Assembly (NCBI GenBank): GCA_007131125.1
Contig: SLRE01000041.1
Coordinates: 1 to 7,496 of the forward strand
Length of the DNA stretch: 7,496 nucleotides
Direction: 5' to 3'
Source: Bacteroidales bacterium
GTDB taxonomy: Bacteria > Bacteroidota > Bacteroidia > Bacteroidales > UBA7960
The position numbers and the translations under genes are program-made. The notes under the pieces are model-generated. The model saw only the letters and a program-made list of their open reading frames with translations. It did no database searches and was not told where the DNA came from. Shown piece by piece: positions 5,482 to 7,496 of the stretch (position 1 is the stretch's first letter; each line of letters begins with the position of its first letter).

Positions 5482-7496
5482 TTACTCCGACCTTAGGGAT
5501 TTAACCGGATTCGCCCTTGCTGTAAGCCAGGCCTGCAGGCTGATGGTGGCTGAGCTTAAAACCAGGGTGATGATCCCGGGCAGGATAAACCACATGGGGT
5601 TTAAGGGAGCCTGTATGGCAAAATTGTTTTGCCAGCTTTCCATAGCGGTCCAGGCCAGGGGAGTGGCCAAAACAAAGGAGATTCCCACCAGAATGACAGA
5701 CTCTTTGTTGAAAACCCATAATAAACTTGACAGGGAAGCTCCAAGCACCTGGCGGATGCCGATTTCCTTGACCCTTCTTTCAGCGGAAAAAGAAGCCAGG
5801 CCATATACCCCGAGAATGGATATGATAATGGCCAGCAAAGCCCCGGAAGACAGCAATGTAGCAGAGTTTTGTTCCTGCTGGTAAAGGTTTTGTATTCTTT
5901 CATCAAGGAAAACAATATCAGGGACATATGCCGGGTCAAAGGAATTCAGCACTCCGGCAATATCTTCCTGTAACTGCCGGTAATCTCCGGGAGTAACCCG
6001 CATGTAGATATGAGGGAAACCAGTTTGGGCATAGATCATGACCAGGGGTTCGATAGGCTGGTGAAGGGATTTCAGGTGAAAATCCCTTACCACACCAACC
6101 AGAGGGCCCTGCCGGGTAAAAAGGTCCAGTTGCTTATTCACCGGGTTTTTGAAGCCCAGGGCATTCACTGTCGTTTGATTAAGAATAAAAGCACCTTCGG
6201 CATCTGCCTCAGACCCGGGGTGAAAATTCCTTCCTTCGGTAAGTTCAATACCCATCACTTCCAGGAAATTGGCATCTATGGTCAAAATATCTGCGGTGAC
6301 TCCTGATTCTTTTGATGCCCCATATTCGGAAATCAGGTCAACGCGGTTGGATCCCCCGTAAATGAAGTTTGCTCCCGCAGCCCTTTCTATCCTTGCCAAA
6401 GACTCCAGCTCGGCATTGACCTCCCGGGTGGACCGCCAGATGCCAGAGGAAACATTGCGCACCAATAGTACCTGCTCCTGTTCAAACCCCAGATCATGTT
6501 TCTGCATATAGCGAAGCTGGTTGATGATCACAAACAGGGAACTGATGATAAAAATGGTAATGGCAAACTGGAAAACCACCAGGAATTGTCTGAGCCTTTT
6601 GCCCCTGCTTCCTTTAACAGCTTCTCCCTTTAGGATTTTTACAGGATCAAAAGCCGCCATGTAAAATGCCGGGTAAAGTCCGGACAGAAACCCGGTGAGC
6701 AGGAACACCGAAAGAATAACGAGAATACCCTGGGGACTAAGTAAAACAGAAGTTTTGAAATCCACCCCAAGGTTCTGGGTAAAAAATCCGGAAAAAATTT
6801 CAGTAATGGCAAAAGCCAGCATAAAGGAAATCAGGGTGATGGCCATTGATTCGGTAATGATCTGCCGCATGAGTCCGCCACGGCTGGCACCGGCCACCTT
6901 ACGCATGCCGATCTCTTTGGAGCGCAGGGTGGATCGGGCAGTGGCAAGATTGATATAATTGATAATGGCCAGGAAAAGGACAAAAACCCCAAGCAGTCCG
7001 AATATGACCACATTGCGGAAACTACCGTTGTCCCTCATTTCCCATATCAGGTTGGAGTGCAGATGAATGTCGCCAAGGTTCATCAGTTCATTGGAAACGG
7101 TAAACCGGATACCTTCATATACAGGATTTGTTTTGATGTGTTCATCAACAATTTCATCCAGTTTGCTTTCAAGGGCTTTAATATCGGCATCTTCCCGAAG
7201 TTTCAGGTAAGTGTAGAAGTTCATTCCGGAAATCTTTATCTGATCGGGAAGGCTTTCGTGGTTGGAAACAGCATTGAAAGACATGTGGGTGTTGGCCGGA
7301 AGGTCTTCCATTACACCGGTTATCTGGTAGGTTTCCCCTTGTATGGAGATCATACGGTTGACAGCATCCAGAGGGTCTGCAAACCATCTTTTGGCTGAGG
7401 TTTTGTTCAGTACTATGGCGTTGGACTGGTTCAGGGCGGTGGAAGGGTTGCCTGCCAGCAGTTCAAAACCAAACATGGAAAAGAAAGTGGAATCCG
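5482..7496 (-). CDS. FtsX/MacB-like ABC transporter permease, N-terminus cut off by window edge
   Basis: 670 codons are visible and the frame stays open to the window end. The Met at 7476 sits inside the domain (DSTFFSMFGFELLAGNP is a standard MacB periplasmic stretch), so it is not the start; about 110-140 residues, including the first membrane helix, should be missing. Counting from that Met: periplasmic MacB_PCD domain to about 150, helices near 156-178, 211-231 and 251-275, a fifth helix of the full protein at 298-320, a second periplasmic domain to about 540, then helices near 544-563, 592-612 and 627-648. Each FtsX half carries the cytoplasmic signature, SKEIGMRKVAGASRG (186-200) and VKEIGIRQVLGAS (569-581). 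This two-fold layout of about 800 residues is common in Bacteroidota. Such permeases pair with a separate ATPase and act in mechanotransmission or export (peptides, lipids, antibiotics). No ATPase is in the window and substrate is unknown. Confidence 0.92.
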   Translation of the reverse strand, partial: DSTFFSMFGFELLAGNPSTALNQSNAIVLNKTSAKRWFADPLDAVNRMISIQGETYQITGVMEDLPANTHMSFNAVSNHESLPDQIKISGMNFYTYLKLREDADIKALESKLDEIVDEHIKTNPVYEGIRFTVSNELMNLGDIHLHSNLIWEMRDNGSFRNVVIFGLLGVFVLFLAIINYINLATARSTLRSKEIGMRKVAGASRGGLMRQIITESMAITLISFMLAFAITEIFSGFFTQNLGVDFKTSVLLSPQGILVILSVFLLTGFLSGLYPAFYMAAFDPVKILKGEAVKGSRGKRLRQFLVVFQFAITIFIISSLFVIINQLRYMQKHDLGFEQEQVLLVRNVSSGIWRSTREVNAELESLARIERAAGANFIYGGSNRVDLISEYGASKESGVTADILTIDANFLEVMGIELTEGRNFHPGSEADAEGAFILNQTTVNALGFKNPVNKQLDLFTRQGPLVGVVRDFHLKSLHQPIEPLVMIYAQTGFPHIYMRVTPGDYRQLQEDIAGVLNSFDPAYVPDIVFLDERIQNLYQQEQNSATLLSSGALLAIIISILGVYGLASFSAERRVKEIGIRQVLGASLSSLLWVFNKESVILVGISFVLATPLAWTAMESWQNNFAIQAPLNPMWFILPGIITLVLSSATISLQAWLTARANPVKSLRSE

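Noticed and set aside
7057..7398. A 113-codon plus-strand open frame opposite the permease gene.
   Set aside because: It is antisense to a strongly conserved periplasmic domain and has no domain features or promoter of its own. Similar plus-strand frames elsewhere (for example 5543-5884 and 4820-5164) were rejected for the same reason.
5482..7476. Met at 7476 as the start of the ABC permease.
   Set aside because: The frame continues to the window end with residues (DSTFFS) that belong to the conserved MacB periplasmic domain, and the expected first membrane helix is missing, so the gene is truncated by the window.

Overview
The window looks like chromosomal DNA of a Bacteroidota bacterium, probably Bacteroidia or a related class. 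The evidence is a TonB-dependent receptor with an N-terminal carboxypeptidase-regulatory-like domain, a duplicated FtsX-type ABC permease of the kind common in this phylum, and matches to the Bacteroidota -7 promoter element TAnnTTTG upstream of three of the five genes. Base composition is moderate and looks even throughout. I see no transposase, tRNA, rRNA or CRISPR array. The rank below phylum is inference.

All five genes lie on the minus strand, so transcription runs from high to low coordinates. In that order they are: (1) 7496-5482, a large FtsX/MacB-like ABC permease whose N-terminus lies outside the window; (2) 5329-4616, a di-iron hemerythrin-like protein resembling RIC/YtfE/ScdA; (3) 4611-4027, a NarL/LuxR-type regulator with a degenerate receiver, four bases after gene 2; (4) 3816-1276, a FecA-like TonB-dependent receptor; (5) 1057-1, an EntS-type (MFS_3) major facilitator exporter cut by the window end.

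The gaps carry the control signals. Upstream of gene 2 there is a -7 box that fixes the start at 5329 rather than at the longer reading frame. Between genes 3 and 4 there are two nearly identical C4/G4 hairpins, the second followed by eight T's (a terminator), a perfect 13-base palindrome, and a -7 box for the receptor gene. Between genes 4 and 5 there is an 8-bp inverted repeat that may end the receptor transcript, and a -7 box for the exporter. No gap exceeds 300 bases.

The most interesting part is the hemerythrin/regulator pair. The hemerythrin keeps all six expected iron ligands but has lost the Cys-Cys motif of classical RIC proteins. Its partner regulator has lost the phospho-acceptor Asp and the other conserved receiver residues, so it is unlikely to work as an ordinary two-component regulator. 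A plausible hypothesis is a di-iron oxygen/NO/iron-responsive protein acting with a phosphorylation-independent transcription factor, next to an iron-chelate receptor and a possible siderophore exporter. The sequence alone does not prove a functional link between these units.
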